Positions 53,735 through 62,679 of a DNA stretch of 64,000 nucleotides are shown in pieces. Within the stretch, counting starts at the first letter, position 1. Every line of letters begins with the position of its first letter. Under the pieces are notes generated by a model, which worked only from the letters and a program-made list of their open reading frames with translations, made no database searches and was not told the origin of the DNA. Made by a program: the position numbers and the translations under genes. Source of the stretch: Mycobacterium sp. GA-1199 (lineage in GTDB: Bacteria > Actinomycetota > Actinomycetes > Mycobacteriales > Mycobacteriaceae); contig NZ_LQIX01000023.1 of assembly GCF_001500045.1 (NCBI RefSeq), forward strand, positions 124,001-188,000, read 5' to 3'.

Positions 53735-54868
53735 ATGCCTGGGGGCCCATCTGTTGATGACGAGTCCGTCTCACCTCTCGTTCGCAAGGGGGCAGCCTGG
53801 TCGTGGCGTCTACTGGTCATCCTCGCCGCCATCGTCGCCCTGCTGTGGGTGTTCAAGCGGCTGGAGATCATCGTCGTACCGGTCGCGCTGGCGACGATCC
53901 TGGCGGCCCTGCTGATGCCGGCCGTCGACTTCCTCGATCGGCGGGGAGCGCCCCGGGCCGGGGCGGTGGCGCTGATGTTGCTCAGCGGGTTCGCCGTGGT
54001 CGGCGGGATTCTGTCCTTCGTCGTCACCCAGTTCATCGAGGGTGCACCGGAGCTGACTCAACAGGTCAGCCGCAGCATCGACGGGATGCGCAACTGGTTG
54101 ATCGAGGGTCCGCTACATCTGAGCCGGGATCAGATCGACAACGCGGGTAACGCCGCGATCGAGGCCCTTCAGAACAATCAGGAAAGGGTGACGACGGGCG
54201 CGCTGTCGACGGCGGGCACGGTGACCGAGATCGTGACCGGCGCCGTGCTGGTGCTGTTCACGCTGATCTTCCTGCTGCAGGGCGGCCGCAACATCTTCGC
54301 GTTCGTCACCCAGATCTTCCCCGTCCACGTCCGTGACCGGGTGCGCGAGGCGGGCCGGGCGGGCTTTCACTCGCTGATCGGATACGTACGGGCCACCTTC
54401 TTGGTCGCGCTCGTCGACGCCGTCGGCATCGGCACCGGCCTGGCGATCATGGGGGTGCCGCTGGCGTTGCCGCTGGCCTCGCTGGTGTTCCTCGGTGCGT
54501 TCATCCCGCTGGTCGGCGCCGTGGTGGCAGGCGCGCTCGCGGTGGTCGTGGCGTTGATCGCGAAAGGTTTCATCTACGCGTTGATCACGCTCGGGTTGGT
54601 CATCGCGGTACAGCAACTGGAAGGCCACGTGCTGCAGCCGTTGGTGATGGGCCGCGCCGTGTCCATCCATCCGCTCGCCATCGTGTTGGTGATCGCGGGC
54701 GGCGGGGTGCTCGCGGGAATCGTGGGTGCGCTGCTGGCGGTGCCGGTGTTGGCCTTCCTCAACAGCGCCGTGCGCGTACTGACGGCGCGGGATCCAGACG
54801 CCGAGAAGGAAGCCCTCGAAGCCGACGAGGGTCCTCTGGTCAAGGCCGAAAGCGACGACGTCGACTGA
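53735..54868 (+). CDS. AI-2E-family (UPF0118) transporter (Rv0205 type)
   Basis: 377 residues with about seven helices in the UPF0118/AI-2E exporter layout: [31 protein letters not shown] near the start and the C-terminal [24 protein letters not shown] are typical. Exported substrate unknown in mycobacteria. ATG at 53735; the longer upstream frame is antisense to the YbhN gene. The C-terminus is acidic and cytosolic. Convergent with mmpL3, 18 bp apart. Confidence 0.87.
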   Translation: MPGGPSVDDESVSPLVRKGAAWSWRLLVILAAIVALLWVFKRLEIIVVPVALATILAALLMPAVDFLDRRGAPRAGAVALMLLSGFAVVGGILSFVVTQFIEGAPELTQQVSRSIDGMRNWLIEGPLHLSRDQIDNAGNAAIEALQNNQERVTTGALSTAGTVTEIVTGAVLVLFTLIFLLQGGRNIFAFVTQIFPVHVRDRVREAGRAGFHSLIGYVRATFLVALVDAVGIGTGLAIMGVPLALPLASLVFLGAFIPLVGAVVAGALAVVVALIAKGFIYALITLGLVIAVQQLEGHVLQPLVMGRAVSIHPLAIVLVIAGGGVLAGIVGALLAVPVLAFLNSAVRVLTARDPDAEKEALEADEGPLVKAESDDVD

Positions 54869-54886
54869 CCTTGGCGACGGAAGCGG

Positions 54887-57800
54887 CTACAGCCGGCCTT
54901 CGCGGCGCAGCAGGTCCTGCGCGCTGACGCCGCCGCGGCGCTGACGCTCTTCATCCTCGCGGGTGTTGAGCTTCTCGGTCGCAGCCTCGGCGTCGTCGGC
55001 CTGCTTGCCCGGAGTGGGGATGGCTTGGGTCTTGTCAGAATCCTGGGTCGCGTCGGGATCCCGCGCCGCGGCGGGGTCTCGCGCGGGCTCGGGCGGCTGC
55101 GACCGCGGTGTCGGGATCGCCGTGGTGGGCTCATTGCCGGGTACGGGAGGCGTCACGCGCGGGCGTTGATCCCTGCCTTCCGGCGCCGTCGGCATCGCCC
55201 TGGTGGGTTCGGCCGACGGCCGTTGCGGGGCGGGTGCCGGCGACGGCGGTGTGCCGGTGCCGCGCAGTTCGCCCAGCCACGACTCGATCTCGCGCTCCTC
55301 CCGCGGCGGGCGGCCCCCGCCCGGACGGACCGGAGCCGACGCGGGCGGGGCGGGCGGCGCCGGTGGCCGCGCGGCCTGTCGCGCCGTCGCCGCGGCATTG
55401 CTCACCGCGTTGCGCACCGCATTCTTCGCGCTCGACAACCGGGTGGTCTGCGGTTCGTCGGCCGGCGCCGCGGGTGGTGTGGTCGTGCTGGGGATGCGCG
55501 TCGTACCGGTGGCCGAGGGGACCCGCTGCGGCGCGGCGCGGGTGGCGCCGGGACGCGACCCCGAGACGGGATGCGTCGGATCGTGGGGCGGGCGCGGCCG
55601 AGGCGGTACCGGTGCGCCCGCACCGACCAGTGCCTCCGGGTCCTCGACGGTTTCGCGCACGGCGGGGCGTTTGCGTTCGTCGGGCAGCTCGGTCTCGCCG
55701 AGCCCCATGCGCTCCTGGATGCGTTTCATCCACCGCGGCGCCCACCAGCAGTCGTCGCCGAGAAGCTTCATCACGGCGGGCACGAGGAACATCCGGACGA
55801 TGGTGGCGTCGAGTAGCAGTGCGATCAGCAACCCGAACGCCAGGTACTTCATCATCACCAGGTCGGAGAACACGAAAGCGCCGGCGACCACCGCGAGCAC
55901 CAGCGCCGCACCGGTGATCAACCGGCCCGTGGTCGCGGTGCCGACACGGATGGCTTCGGCTGTGGACAGACCGCGCTCCCGGGCCTCCACCATGCGGGAC
56001 ACCAGGAACACCTCGTAGTCGGTCGACAGACCCCAGATGACCGCGATGATCAACCCGATCATCGGCGCCATCAGTGGCTGCGGTGTGTAGTTCATCAACC
56101 CGGAGCCGTGCCCGACGACGAACATCCAGGTCAACACGCCCATCGTCGAGCCCAACGTGAGCGCGCTCATCACCGCGGCCTTGATCGGCAACACCACCGA
56201 TCCGAACGCCAGGAACATCAGGATCGTCGTCGTGACGATGAGGATGGTCACCATCAGTGGCAGCTTGTCGAACAGGCTGTGAATGCTGTCCTGCTCCAAC
56301 GCCGGGGTTCCACCGACGGAGATCGACAACCCGCGCGGCGGCACGATGCCGCGAAGTTCCTCGACCTTCTTCGCCGCGTCGTTACGGTTTTCGAGGCCGT
56401 TCTGGATCACCCGAACCGACGGGTCTTGCGAGCCGCCCTCCTGATACGGGCGCGGCTGCCACATCTTGCTCGGGTCGTCCTCGGGTTGGATGAACCCGGG
56501 GATCATCAACGCCTTACTGCGGATCTCCTCGACCTGCTGATCGGTGACCGGTTCGCCGTCGTCGTTCTCGATCACCAGCGTCAGGGGCTCGGTGCGGAAC
56601 CCCGGGAACGACCGGTCGAACGCCTCCTGCGCCTGGCGAACGGCGTTGTCCGGCGGCAGGTACTTCTCGCTGATGCCACCGAGCGAGAGCTGCCCCAGCG
56701 GGATGATCATGAGGATCATCACGATGACGATGGGCGCGGCGAAGGCGATCGGCCGCTTCATCACCCGGTTGACCAGCTTGCCCCAGAAGCCCTTCTCGAC
56801 CTCGGCGCGGGTCTTGGTCTTCTGGGTCTTCTCGGCCAGCCAGTTCAGCCACCACACCGTCGGCTTGCGGACCAGCGAGCTCATGCTCGCGGCCGAGAGC
56901 ACCAGGATGGTGCCCGCCACGAAGATCGCGATGGCCAGCAGCAGATAGAAGATGCCCGTTCCGAGAGTGTCCTTCGCGGCGAACAGGCCGACGAAGATCC
57001 AGGCGAACGAACCGACATAGCCGAGCACCAGGCCCAGCAGGGCGTAGTTGGCGCCCTTGTCATAGGTCCGGCGGATCTGCGCCCTGGCGATGTGTCCGAC
57101 GGGGATCGCGGCAAAAGGTACGAGAACACCGAGCGGGATCGACGCGATCGCCAGCGGGTTGGTGCGGTCGGTGGTCTCCGCGGGCGACGGGGCCGGATAG
57201 GGCTTGGTGAACCGCAGCAGGGTGCGCACACCGAGCGCGTCCACGCGGGGTCCGAGCAGGGCCAGGGCCGCGGCCAGCACCGTCACCGACAGGATCGCGG
57301 CCAGCATGACCGAGGCGATGATCGCGTAGGTGATCGACTTCAGGAAGCCCTGCGGGAACAGCAGCAGCGGCACCGACGACGCCACCAGGATGACCGCGGA
57401 GAACATGATCGTGCGGCCCGAGGTCATCACGGTGCGGCGGACCGCCGCCTCGGTGTCGTAACCCTCGGCGATCTCCTCGCGGAACCGGCTCACCATGAAC
57501 AGGCCGTAATCCACCGCGATACCCAGGCCCATCAGCGTCACCACCGGCTGGGCGAAGAAGTGCACCGGCATGAACTCTGCGAGCAGCCGCATGATGCCCA
57601 GCGCGCCGGCGATCGTCAGACCGCCGATGAGGCCGGGGAGTGCCGCGGCGACGACACCACCGAAGACGAAGAACAACACCACGCACACCAGCGGGATGGC
57701 CGCGACCTCGGCGCGCCGCTGGTCCTCGCCGATGCTGCCGGTCAGTTCACTGGCCAGCGGGTTCAGGCCGGCCAACTCGATGCGCCCGCCGTTGAGCTGT

Positions 57801-58276
57801 TGCAGGTCCGGTTCGACGGCCTGGTAGTTCTTCAGGATCTCGTCGTCGGTGTTGCCCTGCAGGGGGATGCTCACGAACGTCTTCGACAGATCGCTGGTCT
57901 TCATCTGCTGGACGGTCGCGTTCGCGGCGTCCGGCGCCCGCAGCCAGCCGACCCAGCTCACCACCTGGTCGGGATGATCCTTGACGAAGTTGTCGAGCTC
58001 GCCGACGACGTCGCTCTGCCATTGCGGGTTGTCGACCTTCTGCCCGTCGGGCGGGGTGAGTATGGCCACCACATGGCTGGTTCGGTCGCGGCCGAAGGCC
58101 TCGTCGGCCACCACCGACGCGTGGACCGACTGGCTGCCTTCGTCGTAGAAGCCGCTCTGGGTGACGTGATTGCCGAGGCTGATCCCGAAGATGCCGCCAC
58201 CGAGGCAGAGCGCGACCATGACGCCGATGACGATGTATCGATACCGGTACACCGTTCGACCCCACCAGGCGAACAC
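54887..58276 (-). CDS. mmpL3: MmpL3, trehalose-monomycolate flippase
   Basis: 1129 residues. RND layout with 12 transmembrane helices and two porter domains; the proton-relay Asp-Tyr pairs are in GIAVDYGLFMVSRFREE and GLSTDYEVFLVSRMVE. The C-terminal ~300 residues are a long cytosolic Pro/Arg/Thr-rich tail, as in other mycobacterial MmpL3. MmpL3 moves trehalose monomycolate across the inner membrane and is essential. GTG at 58276 has AAGGAG six bases upstream. It lies downstream of the NYN and trmB genes on the same strand. Confidence 0.96.
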   Translation of the reverse strand: MFAWWGRTVYRYRYIVIGVMVALCLGGGIFGISLGNHVTQSGFYDEGSQSVHASVVADEAFGRDRTSHVVAILTPPDGQKVDNPQWQSDVVGELDNFVKDHPDQVVSWVGWLRAPDAANATVQQMKTSDLSKTFVSIPLQGNTDDEILKNYQAVEPDLQQLNGGRIELAGLNPLASELTGSIGEDQRRAEVAAIPLVCVVLFFVFGGVVAAALPGLIGGLTIAGALGIMRLLAEFMPVHFFAQPVVTLMGLGIAVDYGLFMVSRFREEIAEGYDTEAAVRRTVMTSGRTIMFSAVILVASSVPLLLFPQGFLKSITYAIIASVMLAAILSVTVLAAALALLGPRVDALGVRTLLRFTKPYPAPSPAETTDRTNPLAIASIPLGVLVPFAAIPVGHIARAQIRRTYDKGANYALLGLVLGYVGSFAWIFVGLFAAKDTLGTGIFYLLLAIAIFVAGTILVLSAASMSSLVRKPTVWWLNWLAEKTQKTKTRAEVEKGFWGKLVNRVMKRPIAFAAPIVIVMILMIIPLGQLSLGGISEKYLPPDNAVRQAQEAFDRSFPGFRTEPLTLVIENDDGEPVTDQQVEEIRSKALMIPGFIQPEDDPSKMWQPRPYQEGGSQDPSVRVIQNGLENRNDAAKKVEELRGIVPPRGLSISVGGTPALEQDSIHSLFDKLPLMVTILIVTTTILMFLAFGSVVLPIKAAVMSALTLGSTMGVLTWMFVVGHGSGLMNYTPQPLMAPMIGLIIAVIWGLSTDYEVFLVSRMVEARERGLSTAEAIRVGTATTGRLITGAALVLAVVAGAFVFSDLVMMKYLAFGLLIALLLDATIVRMFLVPAVMKLLGDDCWWAPRWMKRIQERMGLGETELPDERKRPAVRETVEDPEALVGAGAPVPPRPRPPHDPTHPVSGSRPGATRAAPQRVPSATGTTRIPSTTTPPAAPADEPQTTRLSSAKNAVRNAVSNAAATARQAARPPAPPAPPASAPVRPGGGRPPREEREIESWLGELRGTGTPPSPAPAPQRPSAEPTRAMPTAPEGRDQRPRVTPPVPGNEPTTAIPTPRSQPPEPARDPAAARDPDATQDSDKTQAIPTPGKQADDAEAATEKLNTREDEERQRRGGVSAQDLLRREGRL

Positions 58277-58326
58277 GTAAGCTCCTTACTCGATTCTCTC
58301 GAAGTCGATGGCGACCCCTGAGCGGT

Positions 58327-59037
58327 TCAGTTGTTGACCCGCGAGGTCAATAGCGAGGACAGCGGCCGGAACGGCTGCAACCATGCCCCCTGCTCGGGCA
58401 GCGAATCGAGGCCGATTCGCGGTAACGGCTCCCGGAAGACATTGGGGATGTCCTCCAGGTCGACGAACTCCAAGGTATCCGACGCTAGCGCCCAGCTCGC
58501 ATGTTCGCGAAATCCGAGCACCTGGACGGGGATGCCGTCGCGGGCGATCTCTTCCAACGGTTGTTTGAAGGCCTGCCCGTCGGCCGAAGCCACCACCAGC
58601 CCGGCCAGACCCTCGCCGCGGCGCAGCGCGATGTGGTCCAGCATGTCGCTGTCGACGTCGCTGTCCTCGTCGATCTTCGGCTTGGCGAAGACCGCGAACC
58701 CCACGTTACGCAGCGCCTCCACCCAAGGCCGAACGACGTCGGCGCTGCCGGGTGCGATGTTGGTGAAGACGGTGGCCTCCGGCTCCAGCGAGACGGGACG
58801 GGCAGTTCCCTCGAGTTGGGAAGACAGCTCGGCCGTGCGCGTCAGCAGCCAGCGGCCCAACGCGTCGAAGCGTGGCCGGTGTGCGGCCGTCGGCCTGCCG
58901 CCGAGGATCGAGCCGAGCCCCATGTCGAGGTTCGGCGCGTCCCAGACCAGCAGCACCCGGGCCGTCGCATCGGCCGGGGCCGGCGACTCGGGGGGCGCCA
59001 CATCTTCCATGTGCCTGATGTCCTCGGTGAGGCTCAT
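58327..59037 (-). CDS. NYN-domain (PIN-like) protein (Rv0207c type)
   Basis: 236 residues. The NYN/PIN nuclease fold is visible: RVLLVWDAPNLDMGLG (first Asp and Asn), DSDVDSDMLDHIALRRG (acidic cluster) and GLVVASADGQAFKQPLEEIA (fourth Asp region). These families cut or process RNA; no target is known. ATG at 59037 overlaps the trmB stop by ATGA, so the pair is co-translated, and 50 bp separate it from mmpL3. Confidence 0.88.
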   Translation of the reverse strand: MSLTEDIRHMEDVAPPESPAPADATARVLLVWDAPNLDMGLGSILGGRPTAAHRPRFDALGRWLLTRTAELSSQLEGTARPVSLEPEATVFTNIAPGSADVVRPWVEALRNVGFAVFAKPKIDEDSDVDSDMLDHIALRRGEGLAGLVVASADGQAFKQPLEEIARDGIPVQVLGFREHASWALASDTLEFVDLEDIPNVFREPLPRIGLDSLPEQGAWLQPFRPLSSLLTSRVNN

Positions 59038-59816
59038 GGCCTCTCCCACAGCAATTCGGCGACGGCGCTGCCGGCGTGCTGCGCCTTGCCTTCGTATTTG
59101 GTGACCGGCCGTTCGACGGAGATCGGAAGCCCGTCCGACGGGTTCACCCGCCGCAGCCGTGGCTCCGCATCGCCGACCTCGGCGATCTGCTCGGCGTAGC
59201 CTGCGTGGTCGGTCGCCGCGTGGAAGACGCCGCCGGGACGCAGCCGGTCGGCGATCAGCCCGACGGTGGCCGGCTGCAGCAGACGACGCTTGTGGTGGCG
59301 GGCCTTGGGCCACGGGTCGGGGAAGAACACCCGCACACCGGTCAGCGAGCCGGGTCCGAACATGTGCTGCAGCACGTCGACGCCGTCGCCGCGGACCAGC
59401 CGGATGTTGGGCACCCCTTCGCGTTCGATACCGGACAACAGCTGGGCCAGCCCCCGGCGGTAAACCTCGACCGCGACGACGTCGAGATCAGGCTCGGCCT
59501 TGGCCATCGCGAGCGTCGAGGTGCCGGCCCCGCAGCCGATCTCCACCACCACGGGTGCCGACCGCCCGAACCACGCGTCGGTGTCGACCAGCGGAGCGGG
59601 CACGTCACCGTCGCGCGCCTGCATGCCGATCTCGGGCCACAGCCGATTCCATGTCGCCTGCTGTGCGGCCGACAGCGTGGTACGCCGCGTGCGGAAGCTG
59701 GTGACGCGGGGATAGCGGTGCTGTGGAACGGCCGGTGGACGGGAAGCCTCGGGTCCCGAAGTCGACCCCTCGGCGACGTCGGGCCCGGGCAGATGCATTC
59801 GTCCATGGTCGCTCAT
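59034..59816 (-). CDS. trmB: tRNA (guanine-N7-)-methyltransferase
   Basis: 260 residues. The SAM-binding motif is VVEIGCGAGTSTLAMAKAEPD, and the family signature FFPDPWPKARHHKRRL is complete. The C-terminal TKYEGKAQHAG is also conserved. It makes m7G46 in tRNA. ATG at 59816 gives the conserved length (M. tuberculosis: about 263); the first 35 residues are variable and Pro-rich. Divergent from the Rv0209-like gene. It heads the trmB-NYN-mmpL3 run. Confidence 0.92.
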   Translation of the reverse strand: MSDHGRMHLPGPDVAEGSTSGPEASRPPAVPQHRYPRVTSFRTRRTTLSAAQQATWNRLWPEIGMQARDGDVPAPLVDTDAWFGRSAPVVVEIGCGAGTSTLAMAKAEPDLDVVAVEVYRRGLAQLLSGIEREGVPNIRLVRGDGVDVLQHMFGPGSLTGVRVFFPDPWPKARHHKRRLLQPATVGLIADRLRPGGVFHAATDHAGYAEQIAEVGDAEPRLRRVNPSDGLPISVERPVTKYEGKAQHAGSAVAELLWERP

Positions 59817-60094
59817 CGACAGTGGAGTACCCGCATCGTGGTACAGATTGATACCCAACAGTTGCCTTCGACTGGTATCGGCGGCTTATCCCCAGGTGCA
59901 GACACGGCCGCTCCCACGACGCTGGCCGAGGTGTCACGATCGTCGAAGGCGGGCCGGGGGCGCTGTTCTCCGCGCCCACGACAGGGGAAGGTCACCAGAT
60001 TTTCGTCGACACGCTGCTGCAAATCTGTGAGAAACGCCGCGATCCGCGGCTGACGGCGATCGCCAGGCGGCTCTGCGCGCCGACGCGGGTCGCG

Positions 60095-60967
60095 GTGCGG
60101 GGCCGCGAGGGCGTCGGCCGCGCGACCGTGGCCGCCGCGTTGACGGCCGTGGGCGTGGCGGTGTCATCCGACGGCGTCGCCGATGTCGACGTGCTGGTGA
60201 TCGCCGAAGCCCTCAAACCCGAGGACCGGGTGCTTCTCGACGAGCCCGGCGGACCGGCCGTCGTCCTCATGAACAAGGCCGACCTCGCAGGCTTCGGTGC
60301 GGCGGGGCCGATGGCGCACGCTTATCAACGAGCCGCACGGTGTCGGGCCCTGACCGGGCTGCCGACGGTGCCGATGGTCGCGCTGCTCGCCGACGTGAAC
60401 CTGACCGGCGAGCTGCTCGATGCGCTGGCGACTCTGCTCACCGAACCCGCCGACCTGTCGTCGACCGACGCGTTCGTGGATGCGCCGCATCGGCTGCCGC
60501 GGGAGGTGCGCGAGCGGTTGCTCGCTGCGCTGGACCGGTTCGGCATCGCGCACGCGGTGCTCGCGCTGGGCCGCGGCGCGAGCCTCGAATCGTTGCCGAA
60601 CCACCTGCGCAAGCTCAGCCAGCTCGACCGGGTCGTGGAGTGCGTCGATGCGGCGGGGGCACCGCTGCGGTACCGGAGGCTGCGCACCGCACTGGCCCAG
60701 TTACGCGCGCTCGCAACGCAATCCGACGATTCGCGGCTGGCCAACCTGGTAGTGACCGATGATGCCGTCCTCGCGGTGATGACGGCGGCAGTCGACGTCG
60801 TCGAGGCCGCGGGGGCGAGCGTCGACCGGGGCGACGATCCGGCCGCCCATCTGCGCCGGGCCGTGCACTGGCGGCGATACGGCAACGGTCCCGTCAACGC
60901 GTTGCACCGCGCCTGCGCCGCGGACATCAGCCGGGGTTCGCTTCGCCTGTTAGGACGGTCCCGGTGA
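60095..60967 (+). CDS. Dynamin-like GTPase-related protein, Rv0209 type; 5' end disrupted
   Basis: 290 residues from the first in-frame start (GTG 60095). The P-loop is degenerate: VRGREGVGRATVAAALT has Arg where Lys is expected, whereas the G4 motif is intact (MNKADLAG). Upstream, the same frame stays open to 59852 and reads VEGGPGALFSAPTTGEGHQIFVDTLLQ, clearly coding, but has no ATG, GTG or TTG. A GTG at 59838 in another frame gives VQIDTQQLP...TTLAEV. One missing base near 59933 would join the two into about 376 residues, close to Rv0209 (361). So the gene is probably frameshifted, or this is a sequence error. Confidence 0.65.
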   Translation: MRGREGVGRATVAAALTAVGVAVSSDGVADVDVLVIAEALKPEDRVLLDEPGGPAVVLMNKADLAGFGAAGPMAHAYQRAARCRALTGLPTVPMVALLADVNLTGELLDALATLLTEPADLSSTDAFVDAPHRLPREVRERLLAALDRFGIAHAVLALGRGASLESLPNHLRKLSQLDRVVECVDAAGAPLRYRRLRTALAQLRALATQSDDSRLANLVVTDDAVLAVMTAAVDVVEAAGASVDRGDDPAAHLRRAVHWRRYGNGPVNALHRACAADISRGSLRLLGRSR

Positions 60968-62469
60968 CGGCCGATGTGACGGGCGCCGATCAACTCGCGT
61001 CGGCCGACGCGGTGGTCGCGGCCGTCGAACCGGGGTTGGCCCCGCCGGCGGTGCGCGCCCGCGACGTCGTGCTGGTGACGGGGCCCTGGCTGGCGGGCAC
61101 GACGAGCGTGGCGGCGGCGCTGCGGGAGCGGATGCCCGAGCACACCTTCGTCGAGGCGGAGGATCTCGGGCAGGCCGAAGCCCCCGCTGCTGTGGTGTTC
61201 GTGGTGTCGGCGGTGTCACCACTGGCCGAATCCGACTGTGAGCTGGTCGATTTGGTCTCACGACATACCGACCTCGTGGTCGGTGTGGTGTCGAAGATCG
61301 ACACCCACCGCAACTGGCGCGAGGTGCTGGCCGCCGATCGTGCCGCACTGGCCGACCGGTCGCCGCGGTACGCCAGCGTGCCGTGGGTGGGCGCGGCCGC
61401 CGCCCCGGATCTGGGGGAGCCGCGGGTCGACGAACTCGTGGGCGTGCTGCGGCAGCGGCTGGCCGACCCTGAGTTGGCACGACGAAACCGCCTGCGAGCG
61501 TGGGAAACACGTATCGAATCGATGGCACGCCAGTACCGTGCCGACGGTGATGGCGCCCATCGACGTGCCCGCGTGGCGGCGTTGCACGAGAGCCGTGACG
61601 ACATCGTGCGGAATCGCCGGGTGACGAAGTCCGAACGCAGCATCGCCCTGCGCACCCAGATTCAGCAGGCCCGCGTTCACTTGGGGTATCTCGCGCGCAA
61701 CCACTGCACCGCGGTGCGGGCCGAACTCGCCGAGAATGCATCGGCGCTGGGCCGCAGGGCCCTCGGTGACTTCGAGTCACGGGTGCGCCAACGCCTCGGC
61801 GAGGTCGTCGCGGACGTCGAGCAGGGTGTCACCGCGCACCTGACCAAGGTGGCGGCGCACGTCGGATTGACCGCTCCAACGGTGTCCGACGCCCCGGCGC
61901 TCCCCGAGATCGCCCCGCCGTGGTTGAAGTCGCGGCGGCTGGAGACGCAGCTGACAATGATCCTGGGCGCCGGCTTCGGTCTGGGTGTGGCGCTGGCCGT
62001 CACGCGTTTGTTCACCGGGCTGGCCCCAGGTCTGACCGTCGCCGGTCTGGTGGCCGGCGGTCTGGTGGGGTTGGTGTTGACGGTGTGGGTGGTCGGCATT
62101 CGTGGAGTGCTGCAGGACCGGGCGATGCTGGACCGCTGGCTCACCGATGTCACCGGCACGGTCAAGGCCGCGCTCGACGAACGTGTCGCGACGCGGGTGC
62201 TGGCCGCCGAGAGTGCGTTGGCATCGGAGTTGGCCGCCCGGGACGATCGCGAGGCCGCCACCACCGCGGAACGGATCACCGCGATCGACGCCGAACTGCG
62301 CCAGCACGCGCTCGAGACCGCACGAGCCGCCGCCGAACGCGACCGCAGGCTGCCGTCGCTGCAGCGCGCGCTGGACGCCGTACGCGCCGAGTTGTACGGC
62401 CGTGCGGATTCGCTGCGGGTCGCTGGGCCCGACCCCCAGCCGACCGAGGGTGGCCGTTTTCCAAGTTGA
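60964..62469 (+). CDS. Dynamin-like GTPase-related membrane protein, Rv0210 type
   Basis: 501 residues. The N-terminal GTPase-like domain has a degenerate P-loop (VTGPWLAGTTSVAAAL, Thr for Lys) and G4-like SKID. A central helical region (about 200-310) precedes two transmembrane helices (about 333-378), and a C-terminal coiled coil follows (ALASELAARDDREAATTAERITAIDAEL). The layout resembles bacterial dynamin-like/IniA-type membrane-remodelling proteins. GTG at 60964 overlaps the previous stop in GTGA, so the two proteins are probably a functional pair. Confidence 0.78.
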   Translation: MTADVTGADQLASADAVVAAVEPGLAPPAVRARDVVLVTGPWLAGTTSVAAALRERMPEHTFVEAEDLGQAEAPAAVVFVVSAVSPLAESDCELVDLVSRHTDLVVGVVSKIDTHRNWREVLAADRAALADRSPRYASVPWVGAAAAPDLGEPRVDELVGVLRQRLADPELARRNRLRAWETRIESMARQYRADGDGAHRRARVAALHESRDDIVRNRRVTKSERSIALRTQIQQARVHLGYLARNHCTAVRAELAENASALGRRALGDFESRVRQRLGEVVADVEQGVTAHLTKVAAHVGLTAPTVSDAPALPEIAPPWLKSRRLETQLTMILGAGFGLGVALAVTRLFTGLAPGLTVAGLVAGGLVGLVLTVWVVGIRGVLQDRAMLDRWLTDVTGTVKAALDERVATRVLAAESALASELAARDDREAATTAERITAIDAELRQHALETARAAAERDRRLPSLQRALDAVRAELYGRADSLRVAGPDPQPTEGGRFPS

Positions 62470-62679
62470 CACGCGTCAGGTGACGGCGTTCGATCGGGAA
62501 AAGACCTGTGAAACAGCTATCTGAATCGTTCCTGTGAGTGATCGGACACACTCCCGATTCACCGCGCGCTTCTCACCCGCGATAACCTCGGTATAGGGAG
62601 ACCGCAGCGCTGCCTGTCCCTGTCTGGGCGGCGCACACGGAGCCTTGGGTCCTGGCAGCAACAGACACAGGAGATTTTC
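62470..62679 (+). promoter_or_regulatory. pckG leader region
   Basis: TAACCT at 62583-62588 is a plausible -10. GAATCG at 62523-62528 and CGATTC at 62555-62560 form a perfect 6-bp inverted repeat, with GAGTG/CACTC arms inside it, placed about 25 bases upstream of the -10. This could be an operator for a carbon-source regulator. AGGAG precedes the ATG. Confidence 0.35.

Noticed and set aside
56108..58321. 737-codon plus-strand open frame antisense to mmpL3
   Set aside because: Its sequence is His/Arg/Gln-rich and lacks any domain; it is the complement of the high-GC MmpL3 coding frame.
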